Assembly: GCA_003260075.1 (NCBI GenBank)
Contig: QLIY01000649.1
Coordinates: forward strand, 1-64,000
From: Phallusia mammillata
Lineage: Eukaryota > Chordata > Ascidiacea > Phlebobranchia > Ascidiidae
Reading direction: 5' to 3'
Length of the DNA: 64,000 nt
In this document: positions 33,360-45,307 of the stretch, in pieces
Position numbering within the stretch: the stretch's first letter is position 1
Layout of the letters: every line of letters starts with the position of its first letter
The notes under the pieces: model-generated
The model's input: the letters and a program-made list of their open reading frames with translations, nothing else
Told to the model about the DNA's origin: nothing
Databases searched by the model: none
Position numbers and translations under genes: made by a program

Positions 33360-35030
33360 AAAAACTCTTAGGTTAGTACGTTAAGTGAGTTTTACTTTGT
33401 TTTTACTGTGGCTGGACACCACTTTAAGGCAAAGTAGGTTTATATAATGGCATTGTTATGCAACAAATAAAGGGACCCAGAAGCAACTTGCAGCAGTTTA
33501 ATTGTTGCCTTTATGTTGTGCTATTAAATCAAGTTTTACTTTAAAATAGATTCACTAATAACGTATTCCTTGATGTATATGTGTATATATTTTTAAATGT
33601 GTCAAATAGTTTATCTTTTGCATATCGGATTGGTAATTTGTGTGTAAAACTTACACAAAATGTGTTGTGAGTATACTTTGATTTAACTTACTGTTGATCT
33701 TGCAACTAGTTATAGCTGCGCTGAGTTCAGAATAATATCATTTCAGAACGATGAACTATAGCAAACCGGTCGTGTGGTGGCGCTACATATTAGCAAAGAT
33801 ATCATTGAGTTGAGTTAAGATTAATTCGCCGGTGATACAAATCGTAGCAGCACAATGGCGCTAAAATATTCACCGAGCCGGAAATAGCTGCGCAACGTTG
33901 GGACGTTATAAAGTTTATTTTATTGGATTCCTATTTTAAGAAATGATAGTTTTTGGCACATTAATTGATTGGTCATTGTCTGCGTAAAATTATGGTCAAA
34001 TGGATACAAAACAAGGTAAGTTTGAAAGTGTGTATGTTAACGCCTCATTTTAGCAAAAAGCTTTTTTGCAATGCCGGTATTTATGTATTTTGTTTTATTG
34101 TGTAATCATGTCATACAAAAAGACACGGTACGCAATGATGTCATACACTAAACTTGTGTATAAACTAACTTTATCTCAAATTACCTAATTTTGCGCTGAA
34201 CTGCGTCACAATTATCACTTGCTTGACGTCAAATGCCGATTTTAACGCCTAGTTTGGCAAAACTACACCTACCATCAGTGCACTTTCATATGTGACAATT
34301 ATACTCTTATCATAATGAAGGTAGCGGGGTTATTTAGGTCATATACCAGACCTTTACAATTACAATTTCTAACAAAGATTTTGTTAAGAATGTCAAGAAG
34401 CAAATGAAATGCTATCTATGTGATTCTTTTTTGTTTGAGATGCGATCCTGTGTTACAGTCATCTGGTTCATGCACCAATGCCACTTTTGCCTTGTTTTCC
34501 AAAAGCGGCAATTTTACAGAATTTTGGCAACCCACTTCGACATACCCTATCATTGCACGCAATACACAAAGCAATAAATTGTAACTTATAAGTGGCGTTT
34601 TGTTGCTTGTCTTGTCACTCAAGGTCACTACAATGTCAATTAGTTTAAAGGAGCTCAACCTTTAGCCTGCGTGATTACACCAAACGCTTTTGGAATCAAC
34701 ACAGCGGTTGCAGATTTGGCGTTCAGCTCACAAAACCTTGTCAGCTAGCGGAAATCTTGAACCACATCCGCTCAAACAGAAAACACTTCATCAGTCCCCA
34801 ATCTCTTAAGCTAAGTCGTAGGAAATTGCGGTCAAAGACACAAATCTGCTTGTCAAATTATCCTGTCCAATTGCTTCAGCTAAACTCACCTATCCAGGTA
34901 ATTAGTCGGGCCTGTCGCCGAACTTTTCAATCACAACTGGAACAGGCGTCGTGCAATAATTACTGATGCCAGTGGTGTAATCCATTGGGCGTTGGTCATT
35001 ACTTCGGATGTGTTGGCTTGTGAGAAGTCA
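33360..35030. other. Intergenic, no gene seen
   Basis: A short open start, ATG at 33991, leads into AAAACAAG|GTAAGT at 34016 and looks like a first exon. No partner exon could be identified. Confidence 0.3.
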
Positions 35031-35043
35031 GTGACGTGTACGG

Positions 35044-35190
35044 TTACATGTGACGTAGTTGAGTCGATGCCAAGAGGTTAACCACACTTGGGATGGGCTT
35101 TTTGTGATCTTTGGTGTACCAAAATATATGTGGGTCAAGTTTCAGGATGTGTTGATGGTTGGTGATACGAGTTTTGTGTATATGGCCACA
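35044..35190 (-). pseudogene. Possible Penelope-like reverse transcriptase fragment
   Basis: The minus-strand frame includes LKLDPHIFWYTKDHKKPIPS. This resembles the Penelope RT stretch where a P-x-x-Y-x-x-x-K-x-H-K-x(2-3)-P pattern precedes 'RPIVS'. Only about 30 residues can be matched by eye, so this is tentative. Confidence 0.3.
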
Positions 35191-35609
35191 GATCTCCATA
35201 ATAGTATTGCGTCGCGGTTTTCTACGTAAAATCATTTTTCTGTTTTTAAAATCAAAATCCGTTTTTATTAGACTTTGCCTCATATCTTTGTCTAAAGCCC
35301 TCTTACGCAGAACTCATATAGCTGGAAAAAAAACTAAGACCCGTTTTATGTTTGCAAGTCAATATAATAAAGATTGCGACTTGTTTTTTGTGCATTGACC
35401 TTAAATCGTGGTTAGCAACCCACTTTCGAACCTGCTAGTCCGTATTTTAAACAATCATCAATCTGCGCCGATTTTATTGCAATGCAAATGATGTCCTTGA
35501 AGAGACAACTTCAAAGCGCCCAGCACCGACCCACATTTCAACAAGTCACGTGATTTACTATCCCGTCGAGGCCAATTTGTTAATCTGGAACAGTGACGTT
35601 TGCCAACTA

Positions 35610-35919
35610 TGACGTCATAAGTAATCTGTGGCAAAATTCAAACGTCAGCTTGGTGTCATTTAGGCACGGTCGCAAATCTTTACCAACCACGGGATTGTAA
35701 ATTTGTGACGTCACACTATACTTCTCTGTGATGTCATAATTGGAATTCGTGATTTATTGTAGTATAGAATATTATGTCAAAACAATGTATCTGTAATAGC
35801 TAAAATAATTTTGTGATTGCATAAAAAACGTTGCATTTTTGATAACGTCATGACTTGCCTACTTCCCAAGAAAATGGTCCTAAACACAAATCTCATCAGC
35901 GGTGTGTTCTATGACGTCA
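35610..35919. promoter_or_regulatory. Cluster of TGACGTCA palindromes
   Basis: Perfect TGACGTCA at 35610-35617, 35706-35713 and 35912-35919, with near-matches (TGATGTCA near 35730, AACGTCATGA near 35844). CREB/ATF or bZIP consensus. No gene start was recognised next to it. Confidence 0.45.
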
Positions 35920-35929
35920 TAACTTAAAA

Positions 35930-36900
35930 CATCAGCGAAACTGTGCTAAAAAAATTGTCAGTTTCTAAAAGGGCTAGAGTTTCTTTTTAAAAAGTGGCAA
36001 CATGGGGCAAAATAAAATTCAATTAATTAGTAAGTAAAACTGTAATGTCAACACCACTGAGGTGACAAATTAGAAGCGTTTCCATCGGAGGAACACAGAT
36101 CTAGCTGTGATATGATACCGCGTCGTAGCACGCTTAGGTGTAATGGTCTCCGCAAACATAAAACAACAGAACCCATGGCAAAGCTGTGTTTTGTTTTCCC
36201 CTTTACGTGTATACAGAACACCGTCGCTTCAGCCCCTCCATTGTTTAGTTCAAAGAGTTAGTTTGGGTTTCCGGCCGGTATAAACTGTGGCCCGATTTTT
36301 TTCGTCGCTCGCTTACCTGGTGACGTAATACAGCTAGAGTGGTGTGAACTAACTGTACTGACCGTGTAATTTAACGAAATTACAAGCACCGCTAAGTGCT
36401 AGAACTTCGCCCCAGCTAAGCGATGGGCGTTTCTCCTGGGAAAATTAACGGTGCGCACCGAATATAAGGCCTTTCTTTTTTTGCGAATGCATTAAAATTG
36501 CGGCTATTCCCCGCCTAAAACAACACATTGTTTTCACGCTTTTCCCTGCTTCTTCCTTTGGTTATGTAAAAGTCGTCCAATTTTAATCATATTTTCACGC
36601 CTTGCATCCGAATTTGTGTTTTTTCCGAGTATAATAGGCGACTTAGCCCTGGAAGTGTATTTTTATGTTTTCTTTAATCTAAAATAGTCAAAACAGTCTC
36701 TAAGCATCGTTGGAGTTGAAGTTGTCTTAATTGTACAAATGTTAGGTTCAAATCGTTTATTACGCAGACATTACATGGATTCTTACGTTAATATATGTGG
36801 GTTATGAATAAACTGCTACCAAATGCGGCAACATTTTTTGGTTTACAAAATGGAAGGTTTATTGCTAAAATTGTAGGCACATATAAGATAAGATATGTCG
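35930..36900. other. Intergenic, no gene seen
   Basis: Moderately GC-richer between 36100 and 36500. No exon recognised. Confidence 0.4.
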
Positions 36901-36922
36901 TGCACTGTATACTAGTCGCATT

Positions 36923-36990
36923 CGGTGTTATTTACCCTGATGAAGGCGACCTGCATAGGACGTCGAAACGTCGGAATAAAAATACATTTG
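36923..36990 (+). ncRNA. Candidate hammerhead ribozyme motif, second Penelope-like copy
   Basis: CTGATGA (36937-36943) and GAAA (36964-36967) flank a well-formed helix II: GGCG-A-CCT / AGG-A-CGTC with loop GCAT. A possible helix I is TATTT (36929-36933) with AAATA downstream (near 36980). The segment matches 16403-16470 with several differences. CCT/AGG is fully paired here, where the other copy is poor. No Penelope protein remnant is adjacent. Confidence 0.5.
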
Positions 36991-36999
36991 CCAGAAGAG

Positions 37000-37480
37000 T
37001 TTAAAAACTTCGTTTTGATATGGTGCTAATTTCCACTTTTTGAAACGTAATTGAAAAGTGCATTGAAGACACAGAAAAACCCTATATGTTAGGACTTAGC
37101 CTTATCTGACAATTAGCCTTAGCACATTCATGGCTATAAAACAACTTTCCATTGCGTTGTAGTATAACAGTATGCAGGTTGTAAACATAAATTTGAGATT
37201 TATTGTTGCGGTCTTTGCACTCATAACCTTCGGTCGTAGGAGCATGCGGCAGTTTAGGGTACACTAAGTCGTTCTCCACCTGCTAAGGGACAAAGACGCT
37301 TTTGTTGAAGTTCACAACTGTATTTAACTATTGCAACATCACGAGGTTATGAGCCAGGTTTCTGCATTCAATCATAGTAAAGGTGAAGGTCTTTATGGAA
37401 TGCTTAAAGCAATATTAATACTGGCTATAAAACATGCAAAGGTATCGAGGCTAAATTTGATTTATTGTTTGCATTACGGT
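37000..37480. other. Intergenic, no gene seen
   Basis: No feature recognised. Confidence 0.4.
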
Positions 37481-37516
37481 TCACTGCACTAAGTTTACAC
37501 TATGAACAGAAAAAAA

Positions 37517-37672
37517 TGGTACAATGATGCACTATTTGCATCGATTTGTAATGGTTACCTTATGGCTGTTTTTAAATGGATAGGGGGGGGGGATGGTACA
37601 ATGATGCACTATTTGCACAGCTTTTGCATCGATTTGTAATGGTTACCTTATGGCTGTTTTTAAATGGATAAA
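37517..37672. repeat. Direct duplication with (G)10 joint at 37583-37592
   Basis: About 65 bases ('atggtacaatgatgcacta' to 'tttttaaatggata') recur after ten G. Copy 2 has a 12-base insert ('acagcttttgca') that copy 1 lacks. Confidence 0.85.
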
Positions 37673-37910
37673 GCAAGTTACTTCTTGTGGCCATTGGTCG
37701 CTTGGCTGAGCACGCTTAGAGACTGAAGAAAGCACATATTGCTAAACAAATATTCGCGAGTATATGCCAAAGGCGTCATTGTTTCGACGCGCCACGGAAT
37801 TCGAACGAAAGTGAAGTGTCAAGAATAGGTTTTTCGCCTCGCTTACGGCTCGATTTTCAGTGATAAAGATTGCTACGGTATGCCTGGCGAGGGGTACGTC
37901 TTGTTGAGTG

Positions 37911-37993
37911 ATGTTTAAGCCTCATCTCAGCGTGTTGCGGGCAGACAAAGCGCAGATAAAAGAGCTGGAAACTCGAAGAGAAAAAGAAGGAAG
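37911..37993 (+). CDS. Weak candidate first coding exon
   Basis: ATG opens MFKPHLSVLRADKAQIKELE and continues to a charged end with donor GAAG|GTAGAG, phase 2. The composition suggests a short helix. No partner exon was found, and its phase does not fit the collagen exons (phase 1). It lies in a locally GC-richer block (37750-38280). Confidence 0.25.
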
Positions 37994-38299
37994 GTAGAGG
38001 TTGGTTTCTTCTTTTCCTAAGCGGCGACGGCTCGAGGCCCTTTTTTCGACTTGGCTTATTTTCGAGGCACGTGAAAAAATGCGTGAACGCACTTTGGCTG
38101 GGATAGTGATGACAACGTTAGACGCCACTTCGAGACAGGTTTTCTCAGTAGTTACGTTCACGTCTGCGCGTTGCAAGTAAAGTTGAACCTGAGTTACGGT
38201 CGTTGGTTTTTAGTGCTAACGAGGTTGAGAGTCTAAACAGGAGCTGTACTTGCTTAAAGCTTGGCCAAGAAAGTAAACCTGACGTAGTTCAGGCTTTGG

Positions 38300-41200
38300 G
38301 GACAAATTGAACGTTGCGTTATCGTTGCGCAATCAAGTATTTGAATTTTTACCAAAACAGTGCATGGTAAACGTATTTATTGTTGGTTCTTAAGTTCAAC
38401 CAACTCTTGTGTGTGCATTACTTTTTCATTGGTTTAAGATACATTGAATATTAACTGTATTTGATTCTATTTGTTAATATAAATTAGTTAAGAACCCCCT
38501 TAAATAAGCTGTAGATATCTACCTATCTACAGATGAAAACGAAAAATCAGTGTGTAGACCTTGGAAACATGAATAGTTGGTCGTTGTATTTTCGCGGTAA
38601 CACAGCGGCCAAATCCAGGGCGTGTTGCCTCGAGGTCTGTGCGCGTTTCTTTTCAAAATGACGTTGCTGTCATTATAGGCGTATAATTCAGTTGGACAGT
38701 GACATCCACCCTTGTAGTGTGTTGCTTTGTTTCGTTGATAACTGTACTACAAGCAATTAACGTGCGAAATTGTCTAATTTGTCTCATCAGAAACTGCTCT
38801 AATAAGAATAGGATGGCTGAAATAGACGTGAAGAATGACATACTTTGTATATATGATGTTTAAGGAAATAATCATGCCAATATCAATACTATAAGGATAC
38901 ATTGAATTACATAGTTGTAGATAAACTGGAACATACAATTTGTATTTTATAGTTTAACTTAAAACGCGATGTTCAATGTAATCCAATGCTATCTTATCAC
39001 GAATTTGTTGCACAAGGATATGTAATGGCCAAGATTGTTTCAGGCTTGTTTGATTCGTCCGTGCGCTTTTTAATTTTCCCTAAAATTCATACTGGTACTT
39101 TTTTCGTGATGAAAGTCCCTTGTTTCGTTAAGGGGGTTTCTGGTGACTCCAGAAAATACCCATTACTAAAACCAAATTCCCTGTTCTGCTTTCACTAATC
39201 CTTGGTTTAATTGGATCATTTGATTAGTGTCGCTTCAAAGAGAGAGACAGATTAGTTTCTACAGCTGCGTGTCAACTGCTACTTGTAAAGCTCTGTTGGA
39301 TATTGGAGCGACGCTTGTGGCATTTAACGTAGTGGTAGCGTTCCTGTGTTAAATCGAAGTAGCAAATAGTGTAGCGTACGACTTGAGAAACAGTGCAGTG
39401 TTAAATGTAGACGGCGTTTTGATGTCTTGGCCAGATTATATTCAGGTGTATTCGAAAAGATTGACCTGCTAGTTTGGTACAAAACTTCTGCTTGTTGAGG
39501 GTGTTAAGTTGTAAAACAAAATAGCATACAGAATTTTGATAAAAAATGCTTTGTTGTGTGATTTGATGACCATTAGTCCATCTCGACTAAACGCTAAGTT
39601 TAGGCAAACGTTGTTGAAAGTTAAGATTTCATGTGGGGTTTTTAGTTCACGCATAAACCACCTACACTTTGTGATTCTGATTCATAGATATAGTGTATTG
39701 TGTGTATATGTAAGTAAGAAGGGCAGAACATTTATTTGGACTAACTACTCGATTAAAAAAGTCAAATGATATTTTGAAAAAGTCTAGGGTAGTAAAAGAC
39801 CCTGCGATCACCGTGCCAGCTGCCCCTAACCGATAAGGCATATTGCAGTCGACTTTGCCTAGTAAGTATGTTCTCATTTGTCATACCAGACCAGGAGCTT
39901 TCCGTGGGCGAGAGTACTCAAACCAGCCAGACGTATTTACTTGGGCAGTTTCTCAACATTCAAGCTTTGTCCAGCATTGTAGACACGTCCCAGCGGTTTG
40001 CCTTTTGATTTCCATCTTCTGTTTGCTGTCTGCTTTCCGCAGCACCAACGTTTACCGACTGAAACGCGACGGAGCCTTACTCAAACCTTGCATAGTGCTG
40101 ACTAGGTCGCTTGAGTTTCAAAATGGACAGTCCATCCATTGGCTAGTTGAGGTCCACTGGTCGGTCATTAGTATGCTGGTCAATTATCTTGTTTGTTTAA
40201 TAATTATGATAGCTGCATCCGTTTAGGCGCCAATTATCATCGCTTTACTTGGTGTTAATTATTAGCCCTCGAAAATACATACCAACCTGTGTGATGTTTC
40301 GAAATCACTCCGGACGCCAATGCAATCTTGTTGCGTTGAAAATTGACATTGGTTTTAATGTAACTTGTATTGCAATTGCATCGACAGTTTGAAGTGATAT
40401 TTTAGTGAGTAAAGAATTGAATTTCCGGACTTCTAAAGCTTTTCAAGATTTCAACGGTTTAGCTAGTCACGTCTGTTGAGATGGCGTGGTCTGATAGAAG
40501 ACATAGCTTTTAAGTTTACGCGCAACTTCAATTGTATAGGCAGGTTATAGGAAATGGGAATAAAAAGTTAACGGGCATGGAAAGTGCAAGTTTGCCACCT
40601 TAATTTGAAACGAAATTATACCCACAACGTTTTGCTAGAGGCGTTATTTTGGATGATGTCGTCGGAGCTTAAATATAGCTTTCTCATTTGAAAGTAGCTT
40701 CCTTCAACGTAAGTTTACACTTTAGGCTTCGTGCCCTTTACAAGAGCAAGTTAGCATGACAATGTTGTTCTTTCGGCGAATACCTGGCATATTTAAAGCG
40801 CAACTGGGGCTTAATAATTTGCTTTAGCTGTTATAGCGCTTCGCCAAGACGTTGTTTACACTGTTACGCAGCCGTAGAGTCATCAAAGGCACAGAAAACC
40901 TTTCGCCAAGCAGCAAACGGTCCCAGGGATGCTGAAAAGGCGTCGCATTGCCTCGTGGCGCTCGGCCGGAACCAGCAGTGAAAGGATAGCACCAGAACCC
41001 GAGTTTTCGGCAACCTATTTTTACCGATCCCAAACCCCTCTTATCTATTTAAGCGCTGTTGTCTTACCAAAGCTGGATAAAGCAAATTGATACAGTATTT
41101 CAGAGCGTGGTAAACGTATCGTTGTGACTACTAATACGTTTAACCGCTCAGTTCATAAATCGTAACATTCGCATTGGAAATAAATATGTAAATGCGAAAA

Positions 41201-43370
41201 GACAAGAATAGCGACGTTTATACAGTAACGTGGTTATTTGCAAGCAAGCAGCTGGACGATTAGGAGTAAAAAAACAATAATTTTTTATGGCAGCTTTTGA
41301 TGAATATTTTTTTCATCTAATGCGTTTGCCAATCTTGGGTGGTGAAATGATAAAGGTTAATGTCGAAACCGTTAGAAAAAATGTTTTCTGTCAAACTGCA
41401 ATTAACTGCGGCGCGAGTGGGATATCTCTTGTTTGGTGTTAAGCCTGTGCTTGAGAAGGTCTTGAGTGGTCGTTCTGAGTTGGCGTTGAGTGCCAATTTT
41501 ATCGGCATAAGCAAGGCAAGAAGGCGGGGTGGGGTTTGTCTGATGCTTATGCACTACTTTAGTCTTGTCCGTTACGAACTCCTAAGAAAGTTAAGCAAAA
41601 CAAGGTGCTGGATTTATGACGCTGTATGGTTGCTAACACAATTGTAGTTTGTACACGTGCAAAATTAGAGACAGGCTATAAAATTTAAATGATACCACCG
41701 ATGGATTTTTTGGGGAACAAGGTTTGGCGAAACAGGTTTTTTATCGCTGCTGTTTCGTAGATAATACAGAACCTGTTTTTGTGTGTTAGGCGGATTAAAT
41801 AAGATCTTAGCTTGTCTGACTTGCTCCATAGAACTTTCGCACCAGAGACTGAATAGCCACCTTGCTTACTTTCTAATAATCGCAAGTGCAAATAAGGCCT
41901 GTTCAATCTAGAGAATAAGGTTATGGGCCACGAGAAAAAGGAAACAGCCGGTTTTCAGCACTGCTGCTTAGTGAGGACTATCATTATCGCAGTAGCCCAC
42001 CAAGGCAGGAAGCTTGAACGGTAAACTTCCCAAAAGTAATTGTTATTTTCATTTCCTTTCGACAGCCCCAGGGTTAGGTGGTCGTGTAGCATAGTACACA
42101 TTCGTGTTTTTTCATTCACTGTCGACGAAAGCAAGCTGAACTTGATCAGAAGAGCTTCAATTTGGACGTAACCACGAGTTCGTGTTTTTAACCCTTGTAG
42201 TGTAAGGTAAGTCGGTGTTGTGTGACCTTTGTGCCAATGTTGTTTTTACAGCTTGAGTTTACTGTTTAAACTTTAAACTAAAGTGCACTTTCGTTAGTTA
42301 CTTACAAGACTGTTTCTCATAATTTGCTTTTTCAATCTGATAAGGTCCTAAAAGTTTTATTGGTGTTTTAACAATTTAGGGCTTTACTATTCACTTTAGG
42401 GCTTTTATAATTTGGGTTTCATAATTTTTAGGCTTTTAAACCTTCAGTTTTACAATTTAAAATGGTAAGTCATGTAAAGAAGTACTATTTTAGGACAAGT
42501 TTTTAATCCCTTTAAAATGAACTATAAATATCGTATTTTAACCGTTCTTCATGATCAGTTAATTCAAAGGAACTTGAAACAGTCTATGAGCCACAGACAT
42601 AAGTTAGTTCGTAAAATCTTGGTCATTCGTAGAGCCGGTATTTCCAAACGCCTCGGCCGGATATAAGACTGCTTTGATCACTATGGCCCATCTCAAGGGA
42701 ATCTAAACACGGGCTGGTGGTCGGCTAGACAACATACGACGAACGTTTTGTACTTGGCAAATTATTAACCCGAATTCCGCTTAAACTAGAACTCCCATGT
42801 TCATAATCTTAGGCAGAACCACAAGCTGTAGCCTAATGCAAAGTTGACTATTGCTACCCACAGTAGTTGTTTAAGCCACTGGTATCAGCAACATACTTAA
42901 ATGTCACGATAACTGGTAAAGTTTGGCTGGGTGGGTGTTTTCGCGTTTGCTGTCAAAGTTATGTTTTTACAACTGTTGTTTTGACAGGTAGAGTCATAGC
43001 AATATTGTCGACGCCCTAATACTTAGACCAAGAGTATGCTTTACCCCACTAACGGAAAAGTATGCTTGGATATGTTGAAGTGTGCATTTCCACCTAGTTG
43101 AAAAGTTTGTGGCATTCCATTTGGCTGGCGATTGTTCGTCAATCAAAAATATTTTATAAATAGTGTTGTTCGCGACGTTTATTTGAAAGAAGTCATGCTA
43201 GGTCGGGCATAACAGCAACCCAATGTTTGCTCAAAGGGACCCCACACCTCTCCAACCCCAATTCAACGCATAAATATAACTATAGTGAGCAAGCAAACCA
43301 TCTATAACTATTCATTACCGGCAAACGTTGAATTTTTTGAGTTCAATCCTTTTAACAACGTCATTTTTTT
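38300..43370. other. Intergenic upstream of the collagen gene
   Basis: Several chance frames of 60-127 codons occur on both strands without splice or family support (for example 39843-40226 and 41360-41647). No repeats with clear ends were seen. Upstream untranslated exons and enhancers of the collagen gene may lie here but cannot be identified by eye. Confidence 0.4.
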
Positions 43371-43375
43371 TTCAG

Positions 43376-43464
43376 TGACGTCATCGTCATGAGGATATTA
43401 CTCGCGCTCGTTGCGCTTGGCTTGTGCTCGCTGGACCATGTCGACGCCCAGGGACTGACTTCAG
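43376..43464 (+). CDS. Collagen XV/XVIII-type (multiplexin) exon 1: signal peptide
   Basis: The ATG at 43389 opens MRILLALVALGLCSLDHVDA (then QGLTS), a textbook signal peptide with likely cleavage after VDA. A GTAAGA donor follows at 43465 in phase 1. A pyrimidine-rich acceptor ('tcatttttttttcag') ends at 43375, 13 bases before the ATG, so either a 5' untranslated exon or trans-splicing adds the leader. It is linked to the exons at 60483 and 61783 by phase and by the need of a secreted collagen for a leader. The 17 kb gap makes the link an inference. Confidence 0.65.
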
Positions 43465-45291
43465 GTAAGAGTTAAGTTGGAAATTGTTTTGACGCCGACC
43501 GGGATCCCGTGGTCGCTTCTAGGGCCTCAAAACGAGACACATGTCCCCCTCCCGCAAATGTACACACAAGAGTTAAACACACACACCTGTAGGCGAGCTT
43601 GACGACAAAATGACGAGTTTTTGGACGTGGTCGTCTGCACTGGTTAGTCACTGAGGTTTGCTGCACGCCGAGGCTTTAGGTTTCCTATTTAGTCAAAATT
43701 GAATCCGGCTTTAAAGCAATTACTCGTCGTGTAGTCAATGATAATTTGACTTGGAAAGTTAACACCTTGCAATTATGGAAATACATGTTGATGGCGATGG
43801 TCAATTACAGGGAAATCGTGTATCACTAGATAATGTAATGATGGGAACTAATGTCCTGATAGTAGCATCTTATATGTATCCCAATTTCTAACAATCAAAC
43901 TCGAAATCGGAATTGCTTTATGTGACTGTTGAACATAATGGTTTCTCATCAATCAAGAATGATCATAGCCTGTCACAGCATTAGGACTCTTCAACGTGTG
44001 AAAGCGGGTTTTTATCTACAGTGGTTATGACCTCGTTTAGGGGACGTTCTGTGGGCTAAGCCTAATCGGAAAATGTGGTAATGCGGTCATTAGGCCCTAT
44101 TACCCAGAAGCAAGTTAACTGTCCCGAAGTCAGATAGCACGAAACCTTTGATCGCTGTCGGCTCGTTGATTTGTTGCAGACCCCACGGGTTCTCCGTAAA
44201 AGTTGTTTCACACCCGGAGACGAATGTACACAGTCTCACACGTGACCAAACCGCGATATTTGTGTAGAACCGCTTGGCGATTGTGCCCTGGGCGCGAAAC
44301 CCTACATTGCTTTTGTTCGTCGCTTTGTCCAATGTTTGCGCCCCGAAAAAAAAACTAAGACGCTCACCAACAAAGTGGGCTAAACCACAGTCTGTCTGGC
44401 GAAACAACAGTCTTTGAAATAAATGAATCATGTCCCGAATAAAGTGGTTTTTTGAATCTACCACTAGAATCTAAACGGTTACAGTGAAAAGGCCAATTCA
44501 CACTTCCCGATTCAGCCTAAACTATTCCCTTTAATTTTTAATAAAATCGCCTCGAATAAATTTCTTAACCGGTGTGAACGAAGCTAGACAGTAAAGGCAT
44601 TTTACGTTTTCCGGTTGCATTAAATTCCGCCGGGAGTCAAATGAACACAAATCTGAGAAGGTTTGACGTCTTGTTCAAGAGCGACCATCACTAACGACCG
44701 CCAACTCGCGTGCCACGCGGAAATGATTTTCAAAAGGCCACAGGCTTAGGTTACGCGATCGATGTTAGGTTTTGAAGTCTCAGCTCTCCTTTGTGTTGTG
44801 ATGGATCGTTTTTGGTCACTCGTCTTGCGTCGAGGGTCAGTGGGAAACCGGACTGACCGAGCTGGACTCTAACCGCGACCGTTTTGTTTGCAAATTTTTT
44901 AACGACTTGCCGTTCCTGAAAGTTCGTGAATGGTTAAGGGTGACCTAAAATCTTGCGCGCTTTTTGCATTCGTAAGAGCTCATACTTGTGAAAACCGGAG
45001 ATTGATGGTCGTAAGTTCAAGTCCTACTACTTGCTTGCACGCGAATCTCGAAAGTTATTCAGAATTAGTCGAAATCCCTTAAAAACCTCGTGTAAAGGGT
45101 GTTGATTGCTTAAACCTAAATCAAGTAGCCTACTGTTACTATCAGTTGTGGAATGCTTTTCTAAAGTCGTTGATGAATTGGAGCAGTTAAGATATTGTGC
45201 ACACTAACACACACAATGTTTCGTGTGTTTGTTCAACATTTATACATTTAACTCGGGTGCATACAAACAACTTGCGAATATATATCATAAA

Positions 45292-45307
45292 ATTCTATTT
45301 GAATAAG
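45292..45307 (+). other. Exact match to the Ciona spliced-leader sequence
   Basis: ATTCTATTTGAATAAG is identical to the 16-base leader reported for Ciona trans-splicing, as I recall it. It is followed by TAACTACCG and, ten bases on, an ATG that opens a 60-codon frame (45317-45499). A functional SL RNA gene would need a GT donor directly after the leader and an Sm site. The next bases are TA (a GT exists only if the last G is counted as intron), and no Sm-like site is seen. Confidence 0.4.

Noticed and set aside
44090-44464. 124-codon minus-strand frame in the collagen intron
   Set aside because: No recognised features; probably chance.
44965-45035. tRNA-like stretch with 'aagttcaagtcctac'
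   Set aside because: Only a B-box-like phrase; no acceptor stem or anticodon arm could be drawn.
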